Below are positions 62,186-64,000 of a stretch of 64,000 bases of DNA, in pieces. The position numbers and the translations under genes were made by a program. Origin of the DNA: Sarcocystis neurona (lineage: Eukaryota; Apicomplexa; Conoidasida; Eucoccidiorida; Sarcocystidae); contig KL647289.1 in the NCBI GenBank assembly GCA_000727475.1, positions 4,282,019 to 4,346,018 on the forward strand. The letters run 5' to 3'. The notes under the pieces were generated by a model, which made no database searches, was not told the origin of the DNA, and worked only from the letters and a program-made list of their open reading frames with translations. Position 1 is the first letter of the stretch. The number at the start of each line of letters is the position of its first letter.

Positions 62186-64000
62186 GTCAGACTAGTTTGT
62201 AAAGGTGGGAGCGTTTCGAGTGTTTGGCGATTCGACTGGTTCTAGCAAGAAGACGTGTAACACTGAAGAAGGCACTGAGCTTCGTGTTGGTATTATTGCA
62301 CGTACAGGACATATGTGTGCGCCCAAACAGGGCGTCTCACCGATCAAACTAGCAGCTTGCTTGGGTCTTCAACGGCACATCATCCGCTGTTTCGGTCTTT
62401 GCTCGTTTCCCCTTTCAAGCGTGTATGCTTCACATTCCCATCGTAGCACGTTAAAAATTGTCCCTAAAGTGTACTGAATATGGCTTTCCCCGCCTTGGAT
62501 ATGGTTGTGCCTGTTGGGACGGTTCCGTAGTGTGGTGCATCTACACCACACGCTGCGTTTTTATAAACCCGGCTGCGATGGCGTAGACCACAAGGCGCGT
62601 ACAAAGCGTAACATTCCATTGAGTTGTCGCGGCAATTCTCCGCAGCCGACCCCGAAAGCGCCTTCACAAGTTCGGCAAAGACGGAGTCTCCTCACTACGC
62701 GGAGCAGGCCGTAATTCGCGCGTGTTCGCCTTGTCCACAACCCCTCCCCAATGTGGTCTATGCGCTAAAGTCTGCATGTGGACGCTGCTGCCCTGCGCGC
62801 AAGCGCATGGCATTGATGTCGCTAGCCGCTGCAGACACAAAGCAATCGTGTGATGAGGCAGGGAACGAAGGAATTTCAAGCTGAATACACGCAGCAATGC
62901 TTCGAGGACGTCCACCAGTATATTTTCGTGTTCACGAACCTCAACATCTGCCAGTGTACCACAGTGCGGGCCGCACAGAAGTCTCTGTTACTTTGGTGTT
63001 CAATGGAGCGAGTCGCAGTGAGCACCAGCGGGCAGCTCTCTATGTCCCATGAATGTCAACTGAAGCCAGCAGTTCGACAAATAGCAGTTCGTCCGCCGCC
63101 GTGCCTACAGGCTCGACGCCCGGCAGACCCCACACCATGTCGATGCCGCATGCAGCAGTAGCAAGCAACCACACCGACGCTGTAGTAGCGCCGAAGTAGT
63201 CGAAGAGAGTCTTTTCAAAGCGTGTACTGTATCTCGTAAATTATTAATTGTGCAACTGTTACCCTCGTTTCGTGAAAGTCTTTGAAAGCACGACACTGGT
63301 ACGAGGCTACGTGTCCTCGGGAAATGCGCAGAGTACAAGTTTCGCAAGCGTTCGTACGGTGCCTCGGGTGAAAAATTTCACCCACGGTATTGCATTGTCT
63401 TGAATGACGAACCAGTGCAGTGGCCACGCCGTGGCTGTGAAAGAGTTGCGGAGCGGAACTTCCGTGCTTTCCAGACCGATGAGAAAACTGTAGTCCGAAC
63501 CCGCTCAAGAACCGTTGTCCGCGCATTTTGCTGTATCATTGTTCGACTTCGCTTAAGAATTATTGCGCCTGCATTTCGCCGTATCCCGGTTCTTGGTAAA
63601 AAGTGCCACGAACACCCTCGTCGTGTGAGCTCGATCTGTTAAATTGCAAGACGTGATTGACGCATGTCAGTATACTACTCGTCTTGCTGTGTGCCTCTGA
63701 TACCATTCGTGCATCTGGCAGTCACCGCTTCTGGTAATCTCATTTTGCGTAATTTCTTTGATTTCAAGCGCATCAGTTGCAGCTGTTCCGGCGTGCCTGC
63801 ATTGCGGACGGAGGCGACTCCGTGGGTTGTCGTGCGTGTAGGTGAGGACACACGAATACGTCGTCATGCGGCAGGCCTCCAGATTATGGCTCCCAGAGCG
63901 AGAGACCCGGCTAATTTGGGCTCGATTCAACATTCACAGTAAGAAGCTTTGGCTCTCTCTTACAACGCTGTTGCGTGCGTAGCGTACATTGGTATTGATA
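62186..64000. other. Unassigned right end, upstream of the mapped ferlin exons
   Basis: A ferlin start exon is expected here or beyond the window. On the minus strand a good acceptor (TTTGTGTCTGCAG near 62852) precedes an ATG-containing frame running to about 62664, but its peptide is not C2-like. No repeats or other genes were recognised. Confidence 0.3.

Overview
The window is eukaryotic nuclear DNA with roughly balanced base composition. Its genes are broken by many introns with GT...AG borders and cannot be read as single ORFs. The recognisable products are a ferlin, a SET-domain methyltransferase, a peroxin-3 homologue and a helical-repeat protein of the RAP/OPR type. Together with low gene density and long Arg/Ser/Ala/Gln-rich low-complexity proteins, they point to an apicomplexan parasite of the coccidian branch (Toxoplasma/Sarcocystis/Cystoisospora/Cyclospora relatives). 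The genus is a guess. The sequence does not look bacterial, viral or organellar.

Layout, left to right; every gene I could support lies on the minus strand. (1) 1-2270: a SET-domain protein lysine methyltransferase cut by the left edge. (2) 3429-5777: a four-exon gene with a cyclin-box-like segment. (3) 6466-18523 (open frame to 18815): a giant gene of at least three very large exons, about 3,700 residues, with no recognised family, an AT-hook-like motif, Cys/His clusters and one hydrophobic helix. (4) 18.8-22.7 kb: mostly intergenic, with short imperfect repeats and a GC-rich open stretch. (5) 22736-26769: a five-exon PEX3-like gene. (6) 27652-31972: a six-exon helical-repeat gene of the RAP type. 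(7) 32.0-35.1 kb: no secure gene. (8) 35086-35834: a complete small three-exon gene, possibly longin/TRAPP-like. (9) 37510 to about 62185: one ferlin gene spread over about 25 kb in many short exons, with several C2 domains and a C-terminal membrane anchor. (10) 62.2-64 kb: upstream of the mapped ferlin exons, unresolved.

Gene models were built by hand. I matched splice donors and acceptors to reading-frame phase, and where possible checked that the joined peptide restores a known motif. The strongest internal checks are the SET domain (four exons whose phases match and give a continuous domain), PEX3 (five exons, all phases match) and the ferlin C2 exons. The functional themes are chromatin regulation, peroxisome biogenesis, probable organelle RNA metabolism and calcium-dependent membrane fusion. 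There is no operon-like logic, and I found no new defence or mobile system. The most unusual items are the giant orphan gene, the exploded ferlin, the extended PEX3 with an in-frame removable segment, and the SET domain with an altered EYxGE motif.
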